Origin: CAZNMF01 sp964573795
GTDB lineage: Bacteria > Acidobacteriota > Vicinamibacteria > Vicinamibacterales > SCN-69-37
DNA: 12,149 nucleotides
Assembly: GCA_964573795.1 (NCBI GenBank)
Contig: CAZNMF010000142.1
Location: 1 to 12,149, forward strand
Direction of reading: 5' to 3'
The notes under the pieces are model-generated. The model saw only the letters and a list, made by a program, of their open reading frames with translations. It made no database searches and had not been told where the DNA came from. Shown in pieces: positions 1 through 6,216 of this stretch (positions are counted from its first letter, which is position 1; every line of letters begins with the position of its first letter). A program made the position numbers and the translations under genes.

Positions 1-159
1 GGGACACCTCGTGATGGAGCAGGCGTTTGGTGCGTTCCTACTTCACTCTACGAAGCGTCCGTGGCAGCGGTGCGGCAGAAACGCCGTCGTCAAACTCTTT
101 TCACAACTTCGATTGCGACTGCGAGCGTCCGGGGCGGATCGCGCGCGCCGACGCGCTCG

Positions 160-167
160 TATACGAT
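160..167 (+). promoter_or_regulatory. Possible -10 element close to the DUF998 gene start
   Basis: TATACGAT lies 6 bases upstream of the GTG proposed as the start of the first gene. If TACGAT (162-167) is the -10 hexamer, transcription would begin at or next to the GTG, giving a leaderless or nearly leaderless message. This fits the absence of a purine-rich ribosome binding site there. I see no good -35 box at the expected distance, so the call rests on one AT-rich hexamer in a GC-rich background. Confidence 0.25.
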
Positions 168-173
168 GACGCC

Positions 174-809
174 GTGAGCGCGCGTCGGCTCCTGCTGCTG
201 TGCGGCATCGCGGCGTCGCTCCTCTACGTCGCGATGAACGTCGTCGTGCCGATGCGCTGGCCGGCGTACAGCTCGTTCTCGCAGACGGTCAGCGAGCTGT
301 CGGCCATCGATGCGCCGACGAGAGCCTTGTGGACGCCGCTGGGCATCGTCTACACCGTGCTCATGATCGCGTTCGGCGCGGGCGTGGCGGCATCGTCTCG
401 CGGCCGTCTCGCCGTTCGTGTGTCCGGCGGTCTGCTCGTGGCGTATGGCGCGGTCGGGATGTTCTGGCCGCCGATGCATCAGCGCGCGGTGCTCGCGGCC
501 GGAGGGCACGCGCGCACCGACACGCTGCACCTGGTCTGGGCAGCGGTCACCGTGCTGTTGATGTTTCTTGCGATGCTGTTCGGCGCGGCCGCGCTCGGCC
601 GCCGATTTCGCGCCTACTCGATCGCGACGATCGTGACGCTGCTTGCGTTCGGCGCGCTGACCAGCGTCCAGGCGCCGGCTGTCGAGGCCAACCTGCCGAC
701 GCCGTGGATCGGCGTCTGGGAGCGCATCAACATCGGCGTCTTCCTGCTCTGGGTGATCGTGCTGGCCGTCATGCTGCTGCGCGAGCGCGACGTCCAGATG
801 GCCCGATAG
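174..809 (+). CDS. DUF998-like six-helix integral membrane protein
   Basis: A 211-residue, very hydrophobic protein with about six membrane helices (roughly residues 5-26, 55-74, 80-97, 117-141, 147-165 and 186-203). Between helices 1 and 2 is a polar loop with SSFSQTVSEL (33-42), and after helix 3 comes PMHQR (100-104). This arrangement matches the DUF998 family, whose function is not established. I chose the GTG at 174 because it directly precedes a basic-plus-hydrophobic first helix (SARRLLLL). The frame is open back to a TTG at 27, but the 49 extra residues are polar, low-complexity and unlike a membrane protein. No Shine-Dalgarno sequence is visible; a TATACGAT box lies just upstream. 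The stop TAG sits inside the first GATAG unit of the downstream repeat array. The ORF is solid; the family call is fairly good; the start is uncertain. Confidence 0.75.
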   Translation: MSARRLLLLCGIAASLLYVAMNVVVPMRWPAYSSFSQTVSELSAIDAPTRALWTPLGIVYTVLMIAFGAGVAASSRGRLAVRVSGGLLVAYGAVGMFWPPMHQRAVLAAGGHARTDTLHLVWAAVTVLLMFLAMLFGAAALGRRFRAYSIATIVTLLAFGALTSVQAPAVEANLPTPWIGVWERINIGVFLLWVIVLAVMLLRERDVQMAR

Positions 810-890
810 TCCGATAGCAAGATGATCCGCAGATAGTCCGATAGTGCGATATCAGATAGTGCGATAGCGCGATAGGGAGATAGTGCGATG
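804..890 (+). repeat. GATAG octamer tandem array filling the gap before iolG
   Basis: Exact GATAG occurs at 805, 813, 832, 840, 855, 863, 871 and 879, with variants GATAT at 848 and GATG at 887. Nearly all steps are 8 bases; one is 7, and one of 19 spans a degenerate stretch. The typical unit is TGCGATAG or TCCGATAG. The array occupies the whole intergenic gap: its first unit contains the TAG stop of the upstream gene and its last contains the ATG of the downstream gene. The copies are imperfect, so this is an old or selected array rather than a fresh slippage product. Confidence 0.9.
874..879 (+). promoter_or_regulatory. Ribosome binding site of iolG, embedded in the repeat
   Basis: AGGGAG ends 8 bases before the ATG at 888 and is the best Shine-Dalgarno match in the gap. 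It arises from a variant junction between two repeat units (GATAG followed by GGAGATAG), so a mutated repeat copy seems to have been recruited as, or preserved as, the ribosome binding site. It supports the 888 start over the out-of-frame ATG at 883. Confidence 0.55.
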
Positions 891-1883
891 TTACGTTTCG
901 GTGTCCTTGGTGTCGGCCGGATCGGCCGGATTCATGCAACCAATCTGGCGCGCAGCGTCGTGGGCGCGACGCTCGTCGCGATTGCGGATCCCCAACCGCA
1001 GCCGCTCGCGGCCCTGGCGCGAGAGCTCGGCGGTCCGCGCACGTACGCCGACTACCGTGAGCTGCTCGCCGCCGATGACATCGACGTCATCGTCGTCTGC
1101 ACGCCGACGGCGACGCACTATCAGGTCCTGATGGACGTTGCGGCCACCGGCCGGCCGATCTTCACCGAGAAGCCGATCGATCTCGATCTCGCGAACCTCG
1201 ATCGGATCAATGCGGAAGTGACCCGGCGCGGCCTGCCGATGATGGTCGGCTTCCAGCGGCGCTACGATCCGGACTTCCGCCGCGTGCGCGATCTCGTCCG
1301 GGCCGGCGCGGCCGGAGACATCCACATCGTGCGCATCACCAGCCGCGACGCGCAGCCGCCGTCACGCGAGTTCGTGCCGACCTCCGGCGGCATCTTCCTC
1401 GACATGACCGTCCACGATCTGGACATGGTCCGCTTCGTGACGGACGCCGAGATCACCGGCGTCTACGCGAAGGCGACGGTGCTCGTCGATCCGATGTTCG
1501 CCGAGCTCGGCGACGGGGACACGGCCGTGTTGTCCTTGACGCTGAGCAACGGCGCGATCGCGACGATCGACAACAGCCGGCGCGCGGTCTATGGCCAGGA
1601 TCAGCGCCTCGAGGTGTTCGGCTCGAAAGGCGTTGTCGCGGCGACGAATCACAGTGTCGACCGCGTCGTGTCCGCCGACGTCGACGGCGCGCACGGCGCG
1701 AGGCTGATGGATTTCTTTCCCGAGCGCTACAAGGACGCGTATCGTCTGGAGATGCAGGCGTTCGTCGACGCGCTCGCCGCCGCACAGCCGATGCCGGTCA
1801 CCGGCGCCGACGGACGTCACGCCGTCGTCATCGGCATGGCCGCGCGGCAGTCGGCGGCGGAGAATCGGTACGTGGGGCTCTAG
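888..1883 (+). CDS. iolG: Gfo/Idh/MocA oxidoreductase, probable inositol 2-dehydrogenase
   Basis: A 331-residue cytoplasmic NAD(P)-dependent dehydrogenase, the usual length for the family. The N-terminal Rossmann fold begins at once with GVLGVGRIGRIHATNLA (5-21). An acidic residue in AIADP (31-35) ends the second strand, as expected for NAD binding. EKPID (94-98) carries the catalytic lysine K95. FLDMTVHDLDM (170-180) gives D172 and H176, the positions of the Asp and His of the family's Lys-Asp-His active site. MVGFQRRYDPDF, TSRD, the GDxDT-like GDGDTAV, IDNSR and VFGSKG follow the order seen in myo-inositol 2-dehydrogenases, which oxidise myo-inositol to scyllo-inosose. No other inositol catabolism gene is in the window, so a related polyol or sugar substrate is possible. 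An AGGGAG site 8 bases upstream fixes the start. Family membership is near certain; substrate is likely but unproven. Confidence 0.85.
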   Translation: MLRFGVLGVGRIGRIHATNLARSVVGATLVAIADPQPQPLAALARELGGPRTYADYRELLAADDIDVIVVCTPTATHYQVLMDVAATGRPIFTEKPIDLDLANLDRINAEVTRRGLPMMVGFQRRYDPDFRRVRDLVRAGAAGDIHIVRITSRDAQPPSREFVPTSGGIFLDMTVHDLDMVRFVTDAEITGVYAKATVLVDPMFAELGDGDTAVLSLTLSNGAIATIDNSRRAVYGQDQRLEVFGSKGVVAATNHSVDRVVSADVDGAHGARLMDFFPERYKDAYRLEMQAFVDALAAAQPMPVTGADGRHAVVIGMAARQSAAENRYVGL

Positions 1884-1937
1884 CGGGCTACTTGTCCGCC
1901 GTCGCCTTGGCGGCGGCGGACGGGCCACGGGCTACGG
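1884..1937. repeat. GC-rich hairpin flanked by direct CGGGCTAC copies
   Basis: GTCCGCCGTCGCC (1894-1906) pairs with GGCGGCGGCGGAC (1909-1921) with a single G-T wobble, forming a strong stem with a tiny loop centred on TT. CGGGCTAC stands on each side in the same orientation (1884-1891 and 1928-1935). It is the reverse complement of the GTAGCCCG unit that forms arrays elsewhere in the window. The hairpin immediately follows the iolG stop, so it could stop transcription or protect the mRNA 3' end. It has no T-tract, so a REP-like element is at least as likely as an intrinsic terminator. Confidence 0.65.
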
Positions 1938-1954
1938 AAGCGCGCGGCCCGCAG

Positions 1955-1960
1955 TAAACT
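1955..1960 (+). promoter_or_regulatory. Possible -10 element for the VWA gene pair
   Basis: TAAACT stands 29 bases before the ATG at 1990 in otherwise GC-rich DNA. It follows the hairpin that closes the upstream gene, which is a sensible place for a new promoter. A TAGACT hexamer occupies a comparable position before the gene at 8677. No clear TTGACA-like -35 box is present, so confidence is low. Confidence 0.3.
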
Positions 1961-1989
1961 GCTTCTCAGGGTCGTCGTTTACAAGAGCC

Positions 1990-3954
1990 ATGCAGCGTCT
2001 CGTCTCGATCGCGACGTGCGCCGTCGGCGTCGCCGTGCTCACGGCCGGTCTTGCGGGGCAGGACCGGCAGGAGACACCGCCGGCCGTGTTTCGTGCCGGC
2101 GTCGACGTCGTCGACGTCGACGTCTCCGTTCTCGATCGCCATCGTCTGCCCGTGCGCGGATTGACGGCGAGCGATTTCACGATCCTGGAGGACGGGAAGC
2201 CGCGCCCGGTGACCGCGTTCGCCGAAGTCTCGCTGCCGCCGCGCGCGATGCCGCCGGCGCGGTGGATGGCCGACGTCGCGCCGGACGTGCACGCCAACGA
2301 CGTCTCGCGCGAGGGACGGCTGCTCGTGATTCTGATGGATCGATCGATTGGCCTCGAGCACCACGCGGACGCGGTGCGCATCGCCGAGGCCGCCGTCGAT
2401 CAGCTTCGCCCCGGCGATCTCGCGGCGGTGGCGTTTTCGACGTTCGGCATCCCGCAGAATTTCACGTCCGATCGTGCGCGGCTGCTCGCGGCGATCCGGC
2501 GGCCCGCGGCGAACCTCCCGGCCGGCGATCCCGGGAGCCCCGGCGAGTGCTACTGCGGCGCGTGCTCGCTCGAGACCGTGAGCGGCATCGCCGAAGCGCT
2601 GTTGCCGGTGCGGCAGCGCCGCAAAGTGCTGTTCTACGTCGGCTCGAACATCGCGATCCAGTCGACGGGCCGCTGTGGCGGCGTGATCGCCGCCGAGCGC
2701 GATCGCGCGATCCGCGCGCTGCAGGCCGCCAACGTCACCGTCTACACCTTCGATCCGTCGGGGCTGCCGACGCTGCTGGCGAGCGCGTCGGCCTCGTCGC
2801 CGCCGCAAGCACGGCCGCAGATGGCGAACCTCATCCGGCGCGGGAATCTCGAGATCCTGCCTGGTCATACTGGCGGACGCCTGATCGCCGATCCGATCCG
2901 CGCGACCGAGCAGGTGTCCGACGTCTTTCGCGAGAGCGACGCGTACTACGTGATGGGCTTTTCGCCGGCGAGCGCCGGCACGCGGCCGCGGTTTCACGAC
3001 ATCCGCGTCAAGGTGAATCGGCGGGACGTCACCGTCCAGGCGCGGCGCGGCTACTACGGCCCAGGTGCGGCGACGCCCGCCGACGAGCCGAAGCGCAGGA
3101 AGAACGAGACACGCACGTCATCCGCGCCGCCGGTATCCGAGGCCCTCGAGTCCGCGATTGCCGGCCTCTGGCCGCGCACCGACGTCTTCCTGTCCATGAC
3201 CGCCGTGCCCATCGCCGCGCCGGATCTGCGCTCGGCCACGATCGCGATGGTGCTGCACGTTCGTGAGGATCTCGACGAGCCGGGCAGCGCCGACGACGTC
3301 GCTGGCGCCGCGCTGGCGGCTCGGCCCGTCACGGTTCTCGCCGGCGCGTTCGATCGCAACGGCCGCGCGCTCGAGACGAGCAGCGCGACGATGACGGTGC
3401 GGCAGGACGTGCGTCCGGGAAGGCCGCTGGAATACGAAGTCGTGAGCCGGCTCGCGGTGCCGCCGGGACGGTACGAAGTGCGCGCCGCCGTCGAGGACGC
3501 GCAACGCGGCCGTACGGGCAGCGTCTACGGCTACGTCGACGTGCCGGACTACGCGAAGGCGCCGGTGTCGATGTCCGGCATCCTGCTGGAGGCGGATCCG
3601 CCGCGCGTGCCCGAAGCGGCCGCGGCATTCGCGGACCTCGTGCCGGTGCGGCCGACGGCGCAGCGCGCGTTCGCGCCGGCGGATCGCGTGATCGCGTTCA
3701 CGCGCATCTATCAGGGCGTCTCCCGCGCGATGATGCCCGGCTACGTCACGGCCGAGATCCGCGACGATCGCGACACCAGCGTGTTCCACAGCGAGTCGCG
3801 CGTGCTGCCGGCACAGTTCGGCGCGAGCCGCGGGATGGATTTTTCCGTCGAGCTGCCGGTCGCGCGCCTGCGGCCTGGCGAGTATGTCCTGACGATCGAG
3901 GCGCGGCACGGCAACGAGCGCGCCGAGCGGCAGACGAGGTTCGTCGTCCAATGA
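1990..3954 (+). CDS. Exported VWA-type protein of the acidobacterial TIGR03436 family (first of pair)
   Basis: A 654-residue protein with a signal peptide (about residues 1-23). Next comes the hallmark of the acidobacterial VWA-related family, FRAGVDVVDVDVSVLD and LPVRGLTASDFTILEDGKP (about 34-71), then a von Willebrand A-type domain (about 111-327). The metal-site motif is DRSIG (117-121), where a classical MIDAS has DxSxS, so the last serine is missing. FTSDRARLL and DAYYVMGFSPAS are further family landmarks, ending in RRGYYGPG near 353-360. Cysteines occur at 187, 189, 192 and 229, plausible for disulfides in an exported protein. From about residue 380 to the end is a beta-rich region with VPDYAKAPVSMSGI (from 518) that is shared with the next gene. 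Such proteins are abundant in Acidobacteriota, but their role is unknown; protein or surface binding is the usual guess. The stop overlaps the next start (ATGA). Confidence 0.85.
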   Translation: MQRLVSIATCAVGVAVLTAGLAGQDRQETPPAVFRAGVDVVDVDVSVLDRHRLPVRGLTASDFTILEDGKPRPVTAFAEVSLPPRAMPPARWMADVAPDVHANDVSREGRLLVILMDRSIGLEHHADAVRIAEAAVDQLRPGDLAAVAFSTFGIPQNFTSDRARLLAAIRRPAANLPAGDPGSPGECYCGACSLETVSGIAEALLPVRQRRKVLFYVGSNIAIQSTGRCGGVIAAERDRAIRALQAANVTVYTFDPSGLPTLLASASASSPPQARPQMANLIRRGNLEILPGHTGGRLIADPIRATEQVSDVFRESDAYYVMGFSPASAGTRPRFHDIRVKVNRRDVTVQARRGYYGPGAATPADEPKRRKNETRTSSAPPVSEALESAIAGLWPRTDVFLSMTAVPIAAPDLRSATIAMVLHVREDLDEPGSADDVAGAALAARPVTVLAGAFDRNGRALETSSATMTVRQDVRPGRPLEYEVVSRLAVPPGRYEVRAAVEDAQRGRTGSVYGYVDVPDYAKAPVSMSGILLEADPPRVPEAAAAFADLVPVRPTAQRAFAPADRVIAFTRIYQGVSRAMMPGYVTAEIRDDRDTSVFHSESRVLPAQFGASRGMDFSVELPVARLRPGEYVLTIEARHGNERAERQTRFVVQ

Positions 3955-5957
3955 GACGCGGATGTCTGGCCGTCGCGATCGCGGCCGCGCTCGTGCTCGT
4001 CGCGCGCGCGCAGGACGCGCAGCAGCCGCCGTCGTTTCGCGCCGGCGTCGAGCTGATCCGGCTCGACGTGTCGGTGCTCGACAAGGATCGCCGGCCCGTG
4101 CGCGGCTTGACGGCCGCGGACTTCACCGTGCTCGAGAACGGGAAGCCGCAGCGCGTCGTCACGCTGTCGAGCGTCGAGGCCGCCGAGCGCGACCCGGCAC
4201 GCTCGGCATGGATGCGCTACGCGACGCGCGACGTCGTCGCCAACGACCTGGCCGATCAGCTCGGCGACGGCCACCTCTACGCGATCGTGATCGACGACAT
4301 GAACCTGCCGCCCGACGATCCGGACATCCTGTTGACGGCGCGATCCGCCGCGCGGCACATCGTCGACTTGTTCGGGCCGTCGGATCGCGCGGCAATCGTG
4401 TTCGCCCAGGACGCGGGCAAGACGCAGGACTTCACCGACGATCGCGACAAGCTGCTCGATGCCATCGATCGGCTGCAGCCGCACCAGCCGTTCTCCATCG
4501 AGCCGATGGCCTCCGGTCCCGGGCCGGGCGGCGGCGACATGGCGCAGCGGTCCAGCGCGCTGCTCGGACGCTCGCCCTGTTTCCGCGGCGAGCCGGCGAT
4601 CCCGGCGCTCGATGCCGCCACGTCTCAGCTCGCGACCGTGCCGGGTGGGCGCAAGACGCTCTTCTACATCGGCGTCGGCGTCGTGGTCACAGGCATGCGC
4701 GGCGGGTGCGACGGCGTGATCGGCGGCGCCCTGCGCGACATCTTCCGCCGCGCGCAGCGCGCCAACGTCAACATCCACGCGATCGATCCCGGCGGCCTCA
4801 ACGGCTATCGGGAGTACCTCGAGCGATCGTTCGCCTCGCGCCAGCAGGAAGCGCGCATCTCGGGGCGCCGGATGCCGCCGGCGAATGTGCGCTCGCTGAA
4901 GGATTTTCTGCGGACGCTCGCCGACAGCACCGGCGGCCGCGCCGTCACGGACACGGATGCCATCGAGCCGGCAATCGATCGCATCTTCGACGAGGACGGC
5001 TCCTACTACCTGCTTGGCTACGAGACGTCGAGCCCCGAGGCCGACGGGAAGTTCCGCAAAGTCGAGGTCGCGGTCAACCGGCCGGACGTGTCCGTGCGCA
5101 CGCGCACGGGCTATTGGGCGCCCGAGCGTGGCTCGGTCGAGAGCCGGCGTGGCGATCGGTCGGCCTCGGCGACCGACGTGTCGCTGGCGGGGTTGGCGTC
5201 CAGCTTCGGCCTGCCGATGCGCGTCAACGTCGTCGCGCTCGCTGCTGGCGCGAAGGCCGGGCTCGTCGACACCGGCATCGTGCTGACAGTGCGCTGGCCG
5301 GCGGTGCGCGAGCCGGCCTCCGACACGCTGACGATCGTGCGCAACGTCTACGACGCCGACGGCCGGCCCGGGCCGCCGTCGCAGGAGGCCGTGCCCGTGA
5401 CGCTGCAGCCGGCCGGCGGCGACGAAACCCGCGTCGACGTGCGGCGCCGCATCGCGCTCGCTCCGGGCCGGTATCAATTGCGATTGAACGTCCGCAGCGC
5501 GTCGCTCAATCGCGGCGGCACCGTCTACGCCGATCTCGAGGTGCCGGACGTGGCGCGATCGGCGTTGTCGCTCTCGGGGATCGTGCTCGGCACGCCGCGC
5601 GCCGACGACGCGGCCGACGCAGCGCTGGCCGGCCTGACGCCGCTCGTGCCGACGACCGCCCGGGACTTCGCGCCCGGCGATGCGCTCGACATGTTCGTTC
5701 GCGTGTTCCAGGGCGGCTCGGCGCCGCCATCGGGCGTCACGCTCACGACGGAGATCTTCGACGCCGGCAACGCGTCGCGCTTTTCAGAGACGACGACGCT
5801 GTCGCCTGAGGCCTTTGCCACGGCCCGCAGCGCCGGGACGCAAGTGGCGTTACCGCTCGACCGCCTCACCGCAGGCCCATACCTGCTGAGCACGACCGCC
5901 TCGCTGCCGAATGGCAGGAAGGCGAGGAGGGATTTGATTTTCAGGATTCGGGGGTAG
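3951..5957 (+). CDS. Exported VWA-type protein of the acidobacterial TIGR03436 family (second of pair)
   Basis: A 668-residue paralog of the preceding protein. It has a signal peptide (1-20, ending VARA before QDAQQ), then FRAGVELIRLDVSVLD and RPVRGLTAADFTVLENGKP (about 29-66), then a VWA-like domain (about 109-357). The metal-ion site is lost: the DxSxS position reads DDMNL (115-119), so a normal MIDAS is unlikely. DGSYYLLGYETS (349-360) and the RTGYW segment close the domain as in the family. The C-terminal half repeats the partner's architecture, with VPDVARSALSLSGI (from 531) and DFAPGDALDMFVRVFQG. Two cysteines (C210 and C253) match the placement of a pair in the partner. The ATG overlaps the upstream TGA by four bases, giving translational coupling. 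Tandem duplication followed by divergence is clear; function is unknown. Confidence 0.85.
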   Translation: MRRGCLAVAIAAALVLVARAQDAQQPPSFRAGVELIRLDVSVLDKDRRPVRGLTAADFTVLENGKPQRVVTLSSVEAAERDPARSAWMRYATRDVVANDLADQLGDGHLYAIVIDDMNLPPDDPDILLTARSAARHIVDLFGPSDRAAIVFAQDAGKTQDFTDDRDKLLDAIDRLQPHQPFSIEPMASGPGPGGGDMAQRSSALLGRSPCFRGEPAIPALDAATSQLATVPGGRKTLFYIGVGVVVTGMRGGCDGVIGGALRDIFRRAQRANVNIHAIDPGGLNGYREYLERSFASRQQEARISGRRMPPANVRSLKDFLRTLADSTGGRAVTDTDAIEPAIDRIFDEDGSYYLLGYETSSPEADGKFRKVEVAVNRPDVSVRTRTGYWAPERGSVESRRGDRSASATDVSLAGLASSFGLPMRVNVVALAAGAKAGLVDTGIVLTVRWPAVREPASDTLTIVRNVYDADGRPGPPSQEAVPVTLQPAGGDETRVDVRRRIALAPGRYQLRLNVRSASLNRGGTVYADLEVPDVARSALSLSGIVLGTPRADDAADAALAGLTPLVPTTARDFAPGDALDMFVRVFQGGSAPPSGVTLTTEIFDAGNASRFSETTTLSPEAFATARSAGTQVALPLDRLTAGPYLLSTTASLPNGRKARRDLIFRIRG

Positions 5958-5960
5958 GGG

Positions 5961-5971
5961 GGGCTTGGGGC
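5961..5971. repeat. Inverted partner of the CCCAAGC repeat
   Basis: GGGCTTGGGGC is the exact reverse complement of GCCCCAAGCCC at 6060-6070 (and again at 6067-6077). The two sites flank the double hairpin at 5989-6054, so the spacer has a nested inverted layout. It begins three bases after the stop of the second VWA gene. Confidence 0.6.
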
Positions 5972-5988
5972 GTGAGGCTTGCGGCGTG

Positions 5989-6054
5989 TTCGAAGGAGGG
6001 GCGGACCTTCAGGTCCGCCCGCTGCGGCCGAACCTGAAGGTTCGGCCCTCCGAA
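5989..6054. repeat. Double hairpin with complementary loops (REP-like palindromic element)
   Basis: Stem 1 is GGGCGGACC (5999-6007) with GGTCCGCCC (6012-6020) and loop TTCA. Stem 2 is GGCCGAACC (6026-6034) with GGTTCGGCC (6039-6047) and loop TGAA. Both stems are perfect over 9 base pairs, and the loops are reverse complements of each other. The outer edges also pair approximately: TTCG plus GGAGGG on the left with CCCTCCGAA on the right. The element lies between two genes on the same strand. It could end transcription of the VWA unit, or be a dispersed REP-type element; no T-tract follows either stem. Confidence 0.8.
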
Positions 6055-6077
6055 CCCAAGCCCCAAGCCCCAAGCCC
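6055..6077. repeat. CCCAAGC heptamer short tandem repeat (three units)
   Basis: CCCAAGC is repeated three times with exact 7-base spacing, followed by CC. It directly adjoins the right edge of the double hairpin and precedes the GTAGCCC array. Both unit types share the core AGCCC, so they may have a common origin. Confidence 0.8.
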
Positions 6078-6089
6078 GAGTCTGTCCTC

Positions 6090-6163
6090 GTAGCCCGTAG
6101 CCCGTAGCCCGTAGCCCGTAGCCCGTAGCCGTAGCCGTAGCCGTAAGCCCTGAGCCCTAAGCC
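6090..6163. repeat. GTAGCCC heptamer short tandem array
   Basis: GTAGCCC begins at 6090, 6097, 6104, 6111 and 6118. Three shortened GTAGCC units follow at 6125, 6131 and 6137, then the decayed copies GTAAGCCC, TGAGCCC and TAAGCC up to 6163. The graded decay towards the downstream gene suggests growth by slippage at the left end. The same unit recurs at 9781-9823 and singly near 1884, 1928 and 10944. In the six frames it gives low-complexity peptides, which are not real proteins. Confidence 0.95.
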
Positions 6164-6200
6164 GTCGTAATCCTCCTGCGAGCCGTCCAACCTTCTGTTG

Positions 6201-6206
6201 TAGGAT
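6201..6206 (+). promoter_or_regulatory. Possible -10 box or weak ribosome site before the membrane synthase-like gene
   Basis: TAGGAT is 10 bases before the ATG at 6217. Read as a -10 hexamer it would place the transcript start a few bases before the ATG. Its AGGA core could instead be a weak Shine-Dalgarno site at a long 11-base spacing. No convincing -35 box is present, and the two readings cannot be separated from sequence alone. Confidence 0.25.
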
Positions 6207-6216
6207 TCCCGTTCTT

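Noticed and set aside
27..173. N-terminal extension of the DUF998-like protein from a TTG at 27
   Set aside because: The extra 49 residues are polar and precede a clear first membrane helix; the GTG at 174 fits the helix topology and the TATACGAT box.
1..173. End of an upstream gene or an RNA gene at the left edge
   Set aside because: No family motif, tRNA cloverleaf or strong hairpin could be recognised in the first 173 bases.
3741..5477. A 578-codon open frame on the minus strand under the second VWA gene
   Set aside because: Exactly in reverse phase with the sense gene and lacking any recognisable domain; the sense protein has a signal peptide and family motifs.
3962..5809. Long Arg/Ala-rich open frames in the second + frame over the VWA, synthase-like and secreted genes
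   Set aside because: They overlap well-supported genes, have no motif, and show the Arg/Ala composition expected of a shifted frame in GC-rich DNA.
6090..6163. CRISPR array
   Set aside because: The units are contiguous 6-7 base tandem copies with no unique spacers and no cas genes nearby.
5525..6190. A minus-strand frame giving a GYGLRATGYG-type peptide repeat
   Set aside because: The repeats are the translation of the GTAGCCC array and of the double hairpin, and the rest is antisense to the VWA gene. It is a low-complexity artefact.
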